DNA from: an uncultured Porphyromonadaceae bacterium
GTDB lineage: Bacteria > Bacteroidota > Bacteroidia > Bacteroidales > Muribaculaceae
Assembly: GCA_946414395.1 (NCBI GenBank)
Contig: CAMKOE010000013.1
Coordinates: forward strand, 1-54,659
Length of the DNA: 54,659 nt
Direction: 5' to 3'
Below are positions 1 to 8,185 of the stretch, one piece after another. Each line of letters begins with the position of its first letter. The first letter of the stretch is position 1. Made by a program: the position numbers and the translations under genes. The notes below the pieces were generated by a model. It was given only the letters and a program-made list of their open reading frames with translations. It searched no databases and was not told where the DNA came from.

Positions 1-11
1 ACTTTGCGGCA

Positions 12-581
12 GTGATGGAGAGACAGTACGAGAATATCATCATCGGCATCGACCCTGGCACCAATGTCATGGGCTATGCCCTGCTGGGCGTGAACGGCAA
101 GAAACCGGAACTCATCGTCATGGGAGTGCTGCAACTCAACCGCATGGAAGACCACTACATGAGGCTGCGCCACATCTATGAACGCGTGAGCGGCGTCATT
201 GCCGAGTATCTGCCCGACGAGATGGCCATCGAGGCCCCTTTCTATGGCAAGAACGTGCAGTCGATGCTCAAGTTGGGCCGTGCCCAGGGCGTGGCGATGG
301 TCGCTGCCCTCAACCGTGAGATTCCCATCACCGAGTATGAGCCTCGCAAGATCAAGATGGCCATTACCGGCAATGGCGCCGCCAGCAAGGAACAGGTGGC
401 CCTGATGTTGCAGCGCACACTGGGCATCGACGAAGCCCAGATGCCCCATTTGCTCGATGCCACCGACGCTCTGGCCGCGGCTTTGTGCCACTTCTATGAG
501 CGGCAGAAACCCATCCAGACCCGCGGCAGCAAATCCTGGAAATCGTTCATCGCGCAACACCCCGACCGCGTGAAGAAATAA
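12..581 (+). CDS. ruvC: Holliday junction resolvase RuvC
   Basis: RuvC is the endonuclease that cuts Holliday junctions symmetrically with RuvAB during recombination and repair in the cytoplasm. The 188-189 aa length is normal for the family. The RNase H-like acidic residues are visible: Asp in [13 protein letters not shown] near the N-terminus, Glu in [10 protein letters not shown], and the C-terminal Asp pair in [15 protein letters not shown] at 12 and ATG at 15 are adjacent possible starts, and ATG at 15 is the more likely. The window opens with ACTTTG only nine bases upstream of that ATG. This could be the end of a TAnnTTTG promoter box and would give a very short leader, but its first base lies outside the window. 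Confidence 0.96.
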   Translation: MMERQYENIIIGIDPGTNVMGYALLGVNGKKPELIVMGVLQLNRMEDHYMRLRHIYERVSGVIAEYLPDEMAIEAPFYGKNVQSMLKLGRAQGVAMVAALNREIPITEYEPRKIKMAITGNGAASKEQVALMLQRTLGIDEAQMPHLLDATDALAAALCHFYERQKPIQTRGSKSWKSFIAQHPDRVKK

Positions 582-603
582 ACCTCTCCTGCTGCTCCCA
601 ATT

Positions 604-763
604 CACGCTAAGTCGCGAAGATGCTAAGTATATAATAATCACTCACTTGACTAATCATTTCAATGACTATTACAACAATTATAAGTCAGCATTCATGCAA
701 TTATTACAGGAGTGGAAAGTTTTTATAAATATCTTAAAAACAGCACCTTAGCGGCTTAGCGTG
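604..763. repeat. CGCTAAG-type element B1 with inverted ends
   Basis: This fills most of the gap between ruvC and the next gene. The left end begins CACGCTAAGTCGCGAAG and the right end is CCTTAGCGGCTTAGCGTG, whose reverse complement begins CACGCTAAGCCGC, so the ends are inverted copies of each other. The AT-rich interior has no ORF. The same end sequences recur at 28416-28585 around an unrelated interior, and a one-ended piece lies at 34631-34655. I see no other feature between 582 and 840. Confidence 0.6.
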
Positions 764-846
764 GGGCTCTATTCGCTGAATAGTCACGTCGCAATACTAG
801 AAACCCCAAAAAAAGTTAAATAATGGGCTGATTGAGGGCTGTGTGT

Positions 847-876
847 TTGTCATGTGGCTGGAAATGAGTATCTTTG
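847..876 (+). promoter_or_regulatory. Bacteroidetes-type promoter for the 960 gene
   Basis: TTG at 847-849 (TTTG from 846), a 19-base spacer, then TATCTTTG at 869-876. This fits the Bacteroidetes -33/-7 pattern TTG-N19-TAnnTTTG. The predicted transcript starts near 880, leaving a leader of about 80 nt before the ATG at 960. Confidence 0.7.
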
Positions 877-959
877 TGAAAAATATTGCTGGAAAAGATA
901 TCGATTAATCCCTGTACTCCAAGAGTATATTTCTAACTATTATTAAATTTGATAAGGAG

Positions 960-2777
960 ATGAAAAAGTTAACGTTCCTATTGTTTTGGACCCTCATGTG
1001 GGTCGCTGCTGTCCCTGCGTGGGCGGCACCAACGCTAACGGTTCACCCCGAGAGGCTGGTCTTTGAATGTGAGGCCGGCCGATCGTTCTACCGCACCTTC
1101 ACGGTGAGCGGAACCGATTTGACCGAGGACTTGACGCTGAAGATGTTTGGTGATGACCTCACCTTCCTGATGGAGAGAACCACCATCACGGCCGAGGAGG
1201 CCATGGCCGGCGTGGAAGTGAAAGTGCGCTATGTGCCCCAGGCCGTCGGGGAGTATGAAGCCCGCATCTGGATTGAGTCCAGTGAAGTGAAAGGCACGGT
1301 GCTGCTGCTGGGTACCGCCACTGGCACACCCTACATTGAGGCGAGCGAGACAGTGCTGAACATGACATGCCCCTACAATGGCATGGCCACGGCCACGTTC
1401 ACCGTCACTGGCGATAACCTCGAGGAGGGCATCTGGTTGGAACTGAATGCCCGCGACAGGGTTGAGTTTGATATCGACATGAACAACATCCCCTATAACC
1501 AGACGGGCGACACCACGACGGTGACCGTGTCCTATTACCCCCGTAATGTGGGTTGCGACACGGCCACGATCGAAATCTGGAGCCGTTATTCCAATTACAT
1601 TGTCATCAAGGTGTATGCCACTTCGACCGCCATCGAGTATCCCCTGATATGCAAGGCCGATGTCTATGACGTCGCAGTCGTTGGTGAGGATGAATATGAG
1701 ATCACGCCCGCCAAGCCCACGCAATGCGGCTATCTGACCCATTGCGAGGATAGGGAAGAGGAAATGGTGCTGAATTGGCGCAATGGCTTGATGAACATTG
1801 CCGTTGGCCGCAACTACCCGCGGGCGCTGATGTACTTCAACACGTCACAAGTCATTAACGAGACCACGTCGGGCATTCTCAAGACCATCACTAAGACTGA
1901 CTATTGCATTGATGGGGCCATGTGCCTCCAGGACAGGCAAGGTGGGCCCTATGACATCGAGGGCATAGCGCTCGACGACGGTTCAATGTCGTTTGATGAC
2001 TTTGTCGTGACCAGCAATCGCATCGTCACCGTTGTCAACGCGTTCACGGGAAAGGTTGTCTCGGCCGACACGACCCGGACCATTCAACTCTACCGCAACA
2101 TGGTGATGGCCAAGCCCAACGGCATGCACCGCTATAGCACGCCACCCGTGCCCGATCCCGGGACTGCCGAGCCGATGGCCATGGTCGATCCCATTGTGAT
2201 CGATCCCGCAATTGACCCTGACGTCATCCCCTTGAGGCAGCGCTTCGCTCCGGTTTACATCGAGCAGCGTGACGATACCGTCACGGTGTGGAACCTCTAT
2301 GGCATGGGCGGCTGCAACCGCATCGTGCTGGATAACGGATTCTTTGATTGGGCATGGCAAGAGTGCGGCTATAACGATGACGGCGGGTGCTGGTACAACT
2401 ATACCCCTTACCGCTCCACGACACCCAATGGCGAGGTGATGTTGAATGTGGTGACCTACCAGCATTACCTGCGTGGCGTGAAGGGTAAGGTCACGGGTGA
2501 ATCCATGACGTGGGGCAATACTACCTTTGGCACCGGTGATGGCGTGTGGTCTTCAGACACTTACTGCGACAACGTGCTGTCCTATACCGGCGAGAATACC
2601 TTCAGGTGCACTGCGACCGTGTGGAGCATCAGTGACGTGACCCGCTTGATCGACGGCCTGTTGAGTGATGACCCCGAGGTGAAGACCCATCCCGCCAGCG
2701 ACCAGAACGATGATGGCGAGGTGAATGTCACCGATGTGACAAGTCTAATCGACAAATTGCTCATCAAGGCTGAATGA
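960..2777 (+). CDS. Secreted protein with C-terminal dockerin-like repeats
   Basis: A 605-aa exported protein of unknown function. It starts with a signal peptide (MKKLTFLLFWTLMWVAAVPAWA). Residues about 25-225 form two or three Ig-like or BACON-like beta-rich repeats of the kind LTVHPERLVFECEAGRS followed by FTVSG. The middle holds a large domain rich in Trp and Tyr. The last ~55 residues look like paired dockerin type I or EF-hand segments. One is degenerate (SISDVTRLIDGLL). The other is complete, with calcium-loop spacing DQNDDGEVNVTDVTSLIDKL. A related tail ends the 28814 protein. No cohesin is present in the window, so its binding partner is unknown. It is monocistronic with its own promoter. 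The export prediction is firm; the function is not assigned. Confidence 0.85.
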   Translation: MKKLTFLLFWTLMWVAAVPAWAAPTLTVHPERLVFECEAGRSFYRTFTVSGTDLTEDLTLKMFGDDLTFLMERTTITAEEAMAGVEVKVRYVPQAVGEYEARIWIESSEVKGTVLLLGTATGTPYIEASETVLNMTCPYNGMATATFTVTGDNLEEGIWLELNARDRVEFDIDMNNIPYNQTGDTTTVTVSYYPRNVGCDTATIEIWSRYSNYIVIKVYATSTAIEYPLICKADVYDVAVVGEDEYEITPAKPTQCGYLTHCEDREEEMVLNWRNGLMNIAVGRNYPRALMYFNTSQVINETTSGILKTITKTDYCIDGAMCLQDRQGGPYDIEGIALDDGSMSFDDFVVTSNRIVTVVNAFTGKVVSADTTRTIQLYRNMVMAKPNGMHRYSTPPVPDPGTAEPMAMVDPIVIDPAIDPDVIPLRQRFAPVYIEQRDDTVTVWNLYGMGGCNRIVLDNGFFDWAWQECGYNDDGGCWYNYTPYRSTTPNGEVMLNVVTYQHYLRGVKGKVTGESMTWGNTTFGTGDGVWSSDTYCDNVLSYTGENTFRCTATVWSISDVTRLIDGLLSDDPEVKTHPASDQNDDGEVNVTDVTSLIDKLLIKAE

Positions 2778-2856
2778 TAGATGATTCCACTTAAATGCTT
2801 GTTTTTTTCAACCGTTTTTTTTCATCACAATGATGATGATTTGTTGTAAAAAAATA

Positions 2857-2886
2857 TTGTCATTTAAGAAAAAATGTGTACTTTTG
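2857..2886 (+). promoter_or_regulatory. Promoter for the leader RNA and TonB receptor
   Basis: TTG at 2857-2859, exactly 19 bases, then TACTTTTG at 2879-2886. Transcription would begin near 2890, about 240 bases before the receptor ATG at 3134. Confidence 0.7.
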
Positions 2887-2889
2887 TGC

Positions 2890-3061
2890 CCGAGTTAAAA
2901 GACCAGGCTAAGTTGAAACATTCATTGGGCATATCTTTTAAGATAACTTGTTGCGGTGAGGCTTCGAGCCAATTCCATAACCCGCTGCAAGATAGGGAGC
3001 CTAGCGATACACGCGCCACACTAGAAGGGAGAAATACCCCTAGTGTGGCGCGAATTCTTTT
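2890..3061 (+). ncRNA. Candidate structured leader RNA or attenuator
   Basis: This is the interval from the predicted transcription start to a terminator-like hairpin, with no credible ORF. Visible structure includes a short hairpin GGCTTCGAGCC nested in a possible GCGG/CCGC stem around 2955-2992. A 13-bp perfect stem follows, CGCGCCACACTAG (3012-3024) with CTAGTGTGGCGCG (3040-3052), then TTCTTTT. The extreme ends can also pair, TTAAAAGA near 2896 with TCTTTTAA near 3055, which would compete with the T-tract. I see no second promoter before 3134, so it may attenuate the receptor gene, or it may be a free small RNA. I do not recognise a known riboswitch class. Confidence 0.45.
3012..3061 (+). 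terminator. Intrinsic-terminator-like hairpin upstream of the TonB receptor
   Basis: A 13-bp perfect inverted repeat with a 15-base loop, followed by a T-rich run (TTCTTTT). It lies between the only visible promoter and the receptor start codon, so readthrough must be allowed at some level. Confidence 0.6.
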
Positions 3062-3133
3062 AAAAATGATAATCAAATAAACAAAAATTATAATATTTAA
3101 TTACTAATTTATTCACTAAAACAAATTATTTGT

Positions 3134-6100
3134 ATGTTGAAAACAGTTAAGCTTTTGGCATTAGTGGCAATGTTCTTTGTGGCATTGGCCTCGAGTGCTC
3201 AGGTGACGACCTCGGCGCTGTCCGGTGTTGTGACCGATGAAAATCATGAGGCGTTGATCGGCGCAACGATTACCGCCTTGCACACGCCCTCGGGCACCCA
3301 GTACAACGCCGTTACCAACATGGACGGCCGCTACTCTATCAAGGGTATGCGTCCCGGTGGCCCCTACACCGTGACCGTGAGTTACATCGGTTATCAGACT
3401 CACCAGGTTGAGGATGTCACCCTGCAACTGGCCGAGACTTATGACCTGAATGTGGACATGAGTGTTAACGCCAACACCCTTGGCGAGGTCGTGGTTACCT
3501 CTGAAGCAACCAAGTTCCGTGCCGAGAAGACCGGTGCTGCCACCAACATCAACAGCACTCAGATTACCAATTTGCCCTCTGTTACCCGCAGCCTGACCGA
3601 CGTTACCCGTCTGTCGCCCTTCGGTGGCAATGGCATGAGCTTTGCTGGTACCGACGGTCGTCTGGCCAACTTCACGGTCGATGGTGCAAACTTCAACAAC
3701 AACTTCGGTCTTAGCGACGGTCTGCCTGGTGGCGGTAACCCCATCTCGATTGAGGCTATCGAGGAGATGCAGGTGGTTGTTTCGCCCTATGACGTGCGTC
3801 AGACCAACTTCATCGGCGGTGGTGTGAACGCTATCACCAAGAGTGGTACCAACACCTTCCGCGGCAGCGCCTACATCTATCACCGCAATGAGAACCTGCG
3901 TGGTGACGCTGTTGACCGTTTCCAGATTGCTGGTGCCCGCGACAAGGACCAGGTGACTACCTACGGTTTCACCCTGGGTGGCCCCATCTGGAAGAACAAG
4001 ATCTTCTTCTTTGTCAACGGTGAGATGACCAAGCAACCGACCATCGTGAACCGCTATCGCGCCAGTTCGGACGGCGTGGGCGACGAGGAGAGCCACATCT
4101 CTCGCACGACCCTGCGCGACCTGGAGCGCGTGAGCACCTTTGTAAAGGGCAAGTATGGTTATGACACGGGTTCCTACACCAACTTCCCCGCCGACGAGAA
4201 CAACTACAAGTTGCTGGCCCGCTTGGACTGGAACATCACCAACGACCACCACTTGTCGCTGCGCTACAACTACACCAAGAACCGCTACTGGAGCAACCCC
4301 AACGGTACCTCGATGGACGGTGGCACCCGCATGCCCAACTATCGCGTATCGGCTTACTCCTTCTCATTTGCCAACTCAATGTATGGCATGGACAACCTGG
4401 TACACTCGTTTGCCGCTAACTTGAACAGCCGTCTGGCTGACAACCTGTCCAACGAGTTCCTGGCAACCTACTCCAAGTTGGATGACGTGCGCGCCACCAA
4501 CTCGAGCGAGTTCCCCTTCATCGACATCACGATGACCGACGAGTATGGCAACCGTGACAACTACATGGCCCTCGGTTATGAGTTGTTCACCTGGAACAAT
4601 GCCGTTCACAACACCATCTGGAACCTGCGTGACGATGTCACCTGGTACTATGGTAACCACAAGATCATGGGTGGTCTCTCTTTTGAGCACCAGATGGCCG
4701 ACAACCAGTATATGCGCAATGGTACCGGTTACTACCGCTACAACAGCGTTGACGACTTCCTCAACGGCGCTACCCCCGAGGTTGTTTGCTTGACCTACGG
4801 TTACGGAAGCGAGACCAAGCCTGCTGCCCGCGTTCAGTTCAACAAGGCTGGCCTGTATGCTCAGGACGAGTGGAACGTGACCCGCAACTTCAAGTTGACC
4901 TACGGTCTGCGTCTCGACGGTCTGTTCTTCAACAACGGTGACCTGATCACCAACAACGCCATCCTGGCACTTGACTACTATGACAATGACGGCAAGGTTC
5001 GCCACATCGACACCGGCAAGTGGCCCAATGCCAATCTGATCATCCAACCGCGCGTTGGTTTCAGTTGGGACGTGATGGGCAACAACAGCCTCAAGTTGCG
5101 TGGTGGTACGGGTATGTTCTCGGGCCGTCTGCCCTTGGTATTCTTCACCAACATGCCCACCAACGGCGGTCTGGTACAGTATCAGGCACAACTCAATGGC
5201 AACACCAAGGTCGGTGGTCTTGATGACGACGGCAATTTTGTGCCCGCCCGCGGCTTTGAGAACTACACCGGTGCCTACACTACCGATGCCAAGGGTAACC
5301 GCTACATCGACATGAGCCAGTTTGCCGGCGGTCTGGTAACCGACGCTAACGGCAATGCCTCGATCAACGCCCTGCGCGACAAACTCATCAGCATGGGTTA
5401 TCCCGAGAATGTGACCAGCGACATGGGTACTGTCCCCTCTGCCGTCAATGGCATTGATCCCAAGTTCAAGATGCCGATGGTGTGGAAAACCTCGCTGGCT
5501 GTTGATTACAACATCCCCGTATCGTTCCCCTTCAGTGTAACTGTTGAGGGTATCTTCACCAAGAATATCAATGCTGCCAGCATCAGTGACTGGAGCATGC
5601 CCAGCGTGGGTGGTTATGCCCGCTTCAACGGTGCCGACAACCGTCCCATCTTCCCCGCCGGTTTCCGTCGCGGTACCAAGGCCTTCGTCCTGGAGAACAC
5701 CAGCCGTGGTTATGGTTGGATTGCCAACGTGACCTTGAATGCCCGTCCCACCGACTGGTTGAGCCTGATGGCTGCCTATACCCACACCGTGAACAAGGAA
5801 GTGACCGGTATGCCCGGTAGTGCTGCCGAGAGTGCCTTCACCTATGTTCCCACCGTTGAGGGCCCCAACAACATCAAGTTGCACAACTCGCAGTATGTTA
5901 CTCCTGACCGTTTTGTCTTCTCGGCAACTGGTCACGACAAGAGCGGTAACCACTATGGCCTGATCTATGAGACCTGGCGCGGCGGTTACAAGTACTCCTA
6001 CATGATGAACAACGACATGAACGGCGACGGTTACAACTACGACGCCATGTACATCCCCACCGACGCTCAGGTAGAGAACGGTGAGTTCCGCTTCATCAAC

Positions 6101-6517
6101 AACGACAGCAAGCAGCGCTTCATGGACTATGTTCACAACAACAAGAGCCTGAAGAACCACCAGGGCGAGTATGCCGAGCCTTACAGCCTGTACAGCCCCT
6201 GGGTTCACCGTGTTGACTTGAGTTACAAGCACGACTTCTCGCTGAACGTTTGCGGTGCCAAGCACACCCTGCAGTTGAGTTTCGACATCAAGAACCTGAT
6301 GAACCTGTTCAACTCGAGTTGGGGCGTGAGCAAGTATCTCAACCCCGAGATTGGCAGTGATCCCCGCCTGCTCAGGTATGAGGGCGTTGACGCCGAGGGT
6401 TATGCCACCTTCTCGACCAATGCAGCCATCAACGGCGACACCAAGACCTTCGTTCCCAACAAGGCTCTCGGTCAGTGCTGGAACGCTTCGATCGGTATTA
6501 AGTACATCTTCAACTAA
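3134..6517 (+). CDS. TonB-dependent receptor, Oar/SusC-like, with CarboxypepD_reg domain
   Basis: An outer-membrane active transporter of 1127 aa. The order is a signal peptide (residues 1-22, ending LASSAQ), a carboxypeptidase-regulatory-like beta-sandwich (about 25-110, SGVVTDENHEALIGATITA), a plug domain (about 130-240, with GVNAITKSGTN), then a long 22-strand-type barrel ending in aromatic GIKYIFN. The Oar-like layout, and the absence of a SusD partner next door, separate it from classic glycan SusCD pairs. It is followed 26 bases later by the lipoprotein gene at 6544, so the two are probably co-transcribed from 2857-2886. The substrate cannot be read from sequence. The neighbouring OB-fold lipoprotein and phosphodiesterase suggest nucleotides or nucleic acid fragments, which is inference. 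Confidence 0.93.
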   Translation: MLKTVKLLALVAMFFVALASSAQVTTSALSGVVTDENHEALIGATITALHTPSGTQYNAVTNMDGRYSIKGMRPGGPYTVTVSYIGYQTHQVEDVTLQLAETYDLNVDMSVNANTLGEVVVTSEATKFRAEKTGAATNINSTQITNLPSVTRSLTDVTRLSPFGGNGMSFAGTDGRLANFTVDGANFNNNFGLSDGLPGGGNPISIEAIEEMQVVVSPYDVRQTNFIGGGVNAITKSGTNTFRGSAYIYHRNENLRGDAVDRFQIAGARDKDQVTTYGFTLGGPIWKNKIFFFVNGEMTKQPTIVNRYRASSDGVGDEESHISRTTLRDLERVSTFVKGKYGYDTGSYTNFPADENNYKLLARLDWNITNDHHLSLRYNYTKNRYWSNPNGTSMDGGTRMPNYRVSAYSFSFANSMYGMDNLVHSFAANLNSRLADNLSNEFLATYSKLDDVRATNSSEFPFIDITMTDEYGNRDNYMALGYELFTWNNAVHNTIWNLRDDVTWYYGNHKIMGGLSFEHQMADNQYMRNGTGYYRYNSVDDFLNGATPEVVCLTYGYGSETKPAARVQFNKAGLYAQDEWNVTRNFKLTYGLRLDGLFFNNGDLITNNAILALDYYDNDGKVRHIDTGKWPNANLIIQPRVGFSWDVMGNNSLKLRGGTGMFSGRLPLVFFTNMPTNGGLVQYQAQLNGNTKVGGLDDDGNFVPARGFENYTGAYTTDAKGNRYIDMSQFAGGLVTDANGNASINALRDKLISMGYPENVTSDMGTVPSAVNGIDPKFKMPMVWKTSLAVDYNIPVSFPFSVTVEGIFTKNINAASISDWSMPSVGGYARFNGADNRPIFPAGFRRGTKAFVLENTSRGYGWIANVTLNARPTDWLSLMAAYTHTVNKEVTGMPGSAAESAFTYVPTVEGPNNIKLHNSQYVTPDRFVFSATGHDKSGNHYGLIYETWRGGYKYSYMMNNDMNGDGYNYDAMYIPTDAQVENGEFRFINNDSKQRFMDYVHNNKSLKNHQGEYAEPYSLYSPWVHRVDLSYKHDFSLNVCGAKHTLQLSFDIKNLMNLFNSSWGVSKYLNPEIGSDPRLLRYEGVDAEGYATFSTNAAINGDTKTFVPNKALGQCWNASIGIKYIFN

Positions 6518-6543
6518 TTCAAAGTCACAGAATACACATTATT

Positions 6544-8061
6544 ATGAAACTTAAATATTTTCTTTCGTTTTTTGCACTGGTCGCCCTGCTCTCGAGTTGC
6601 TCGGACGACGATGCAATAACCCTGCTCGATGAAATCCAGGTTTCGTCCTCCTATGTGAGCATCGATGTTAACGGTGGTTCCAACACGATTACCGTCAACG
6701 CCAAGGAGGCCTGGTCATTTGATGAGGCCGAAATTCCTGCCTGGCTGACCATTAGCCCGATGAATGGCGGCGCTGGTGAGACCAAGGTGACCTTCACCGC
6801 TCCCGCTGCCCCCGACGGCCGCAATACTGTACTGCACATCGCCTGTGCCGACAAGTCACAGACCGTCAACGTGATCCAAGGTCTGGCCGTGGTTCATAAC
6901 GCCACCTGTGCCGAGGTGCTCGAGGGTCCCGAGAGCAAGAACTACCGTGTGACCGGTACTGTTGCCTCGATCGTCAACACCACTTATGGTAACTGGTACC
7001 TGCGTGATGAGACCGGTGAGGTTTACATCTATGGTACCCTGGATGCCAAGGGCAATGAGAAGAACTTCCTGAGCCTGGGTCTTGAGGTGGGTGACATCGT
7101 CACCGTCGAGGGTCCAAAGAGCGTTTATAACGGCACCGTGGAACTGGTCAACGTGACCGTTGTCAAGATCCAGAAGTCGCTGGTTAAGGTCGAGGCCTAT
7201 GATCCCGGTGATGCCACCATCCCCGTTGAGGGTGGTGACGTGGCTGTCAACCTGTCTTGCAAGACCAGCAACGGCGTGTCGGTAGAGATTCCCGAGGAAG
7301 AGAGAAGTTGGCTGTCGATCGTGTCGATAACCGGCGGTTCTGAGCCCGTGGTTACCTTCCGTGCCGGTGCCAACGCCGGTGGTGACCGCAGTGCTGTGGT
7401 TGTCTTCAAGACCACCGATGACAACGGCGTTGAATATACCGCCGAGGCTACCATCTACCAGAAGGGTTCGATCGTTGAGTGCTCGGTAGCCGACTTCCTG
7501 GCTGCTCCCACTGGCGACACCCAGTACCGCATCACCGGTGTGATTGCCAGCGTGGCCAATGCCTCCTATGGCAACATCTACCTGCGTGACTGGTCGGGCG
7601 AGACCTACGTCTATGGCATCGGTGCCAAGGGTGACTTTGAGGCTGCTGGCCTGAAGGCTGGTGACATCGTTACCCTCGTGGGCAAGCGTGGCGAGTATAA
7701 GGGTACTGCCCAGATGACGGGCGCCATTCTCGAGGACGTCAAGCACGTGACCGCTGTGACCATCGACGAGTTCCTCGATAAGGAGGATAACCCCGATGTT
7801 TACTACATGTTGACCGGTACGATCACCGAGGTGGCCAACCCCACCTATGGTAACCTCTACCTGGAGGATGCTACCAACAACGTGTACGTCTATGGCTGCT
7901 ATCCCGGCTGGGGCGCAACCGGCGACAACCGCAAGAACCTGCTCGAGACCCTGGGTATCGGCGTGGGCGATGAGTTGAGCGTTATCGGTGTGAAGAGCAC
8001 CTACAGGGACACTCCTCAATTGGCCAACGGTATCTACTTCTCGCACAGCAAGGCTCAGTAA
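6544..8061 (+). CDS. Surface lipoprotein with BACON and OB-fold (DUF5689-like) repeats
   Basis: A 505-aa lipoprotein. The signal peptide ends at Cys19 (ALLSSC) and is followed by SDDD, an acidic stretch resembling the Bacteroidetes lipoprotein surface-export signal. A BACON-type beta-sandwich covers about 30-115 (AEIPAWLTISPMNGG). Three OB-fold-like repeats share the pattern YR(V/I)TG, then SYGN or TYGN, then YLRD, then VYIYG, at about 130-215, 325-400 and 410-500. A second BACON-like segment lies at about 220-315. This architecture is associated with nucleic-acid-binding OB folds (DUF5689). It is probably the cell-surface binding partner of the upstream receptor. The ligand is not demonstrated. 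Confidence 0.85.
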   Translation: MKLKYFLSFFALVALLSSCSDDDAITLLDEIQVSSSYVSIDVNGGSNTITVNAKEAWSFDEAEIPAWLTISPMNGGAGETKVTFTAPAAPDGRNTVLHIACADKSQTVNVIQGLAVVHNATCAEVLEGPESKNYRVTGTVASIVNTTYGNWYLRDETGEVYIYGTLDAKGNEKNFLSLGLEVGDIVTVEGPKSVYNGTVELVNVTVVKIQKSLVKVEAYDPGDATIPVEGGDVAVNLSCKTSNGVSVEIPEEERSWLSIVSITGGSEPVVTFRAGANAGGDRSAVVVFKTTDDNGVEYTAEATIYQKGSIVECSVADFLAAPTGDTQYRITGVIASVANASYGNIYLRDWSGETYVYGIGAKGDFEAAGLKAGDIVTLVGKRGEYKGTAQMTGAILEDVKHVTAVTIDEFLDKEDNPDVYYMLTGTITEVANPTYGNLYLEDATNNVYVYGCYPGWGATGDNRKNLLETLGIGVGDELSVIGVKSTYRDTPQLANGIYFSHSKAQ

Positions 8062-8140
8062 TCGTAGCCCTCTATTGAAAAGGAATTTTCTGAGTCCAAT
8101 TACTAAGCGCGATTACATTTCACTCATGAATTAACCGAGT

Positions 8141-8176
8141 AGGGGGGTATCAATCACGGTGCCCCCCTCTTTTTAT
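8141..8176 (+). terminator. Intrinsic terminator after the lipoprotein gene
   Basis: AGGGGGG at 8141-8147 pairs with CCCCCCT at 8162-8168, followed by CTTTTTAT. It separates the receptor-lipoprotein pair from the phosphodiesterase gene. An in-frame GTG at 8159 lies inside this hairpin and is therefore not a believable start for the next gene. Confidence 0.75.
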
Positions 8177-8185
8177 AAAGAACTA

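Noticed and set aside
2874..3080. 68-codon plus-strand ORF upstream of the TonB receptor
   Set aside because: Its ATG overlaps the -7 box at 2879-2886 and its frame crosses the terminator hairpin. The region is better explained as a structured leader RNA.
4376..6265. Long open frame antisense to the TonB receptor (629 codons)
   Set aside because: It is a shadow of the high-GC coding strand: low-complexity Val/His/Gly-rich translation, no motif, wholly inside a confident gene. The same applies to antisense frames over glpA (21920-23584), the GDPD gene (16332-17567) and the tandem paralogs (47402-49027).
8159..8185. GTG start for the phosphodiesterase at 8159
   Set aside because: The GTG lies inside a terminator hairpin, and the ATG at 8186 begins a proper signal peptide.
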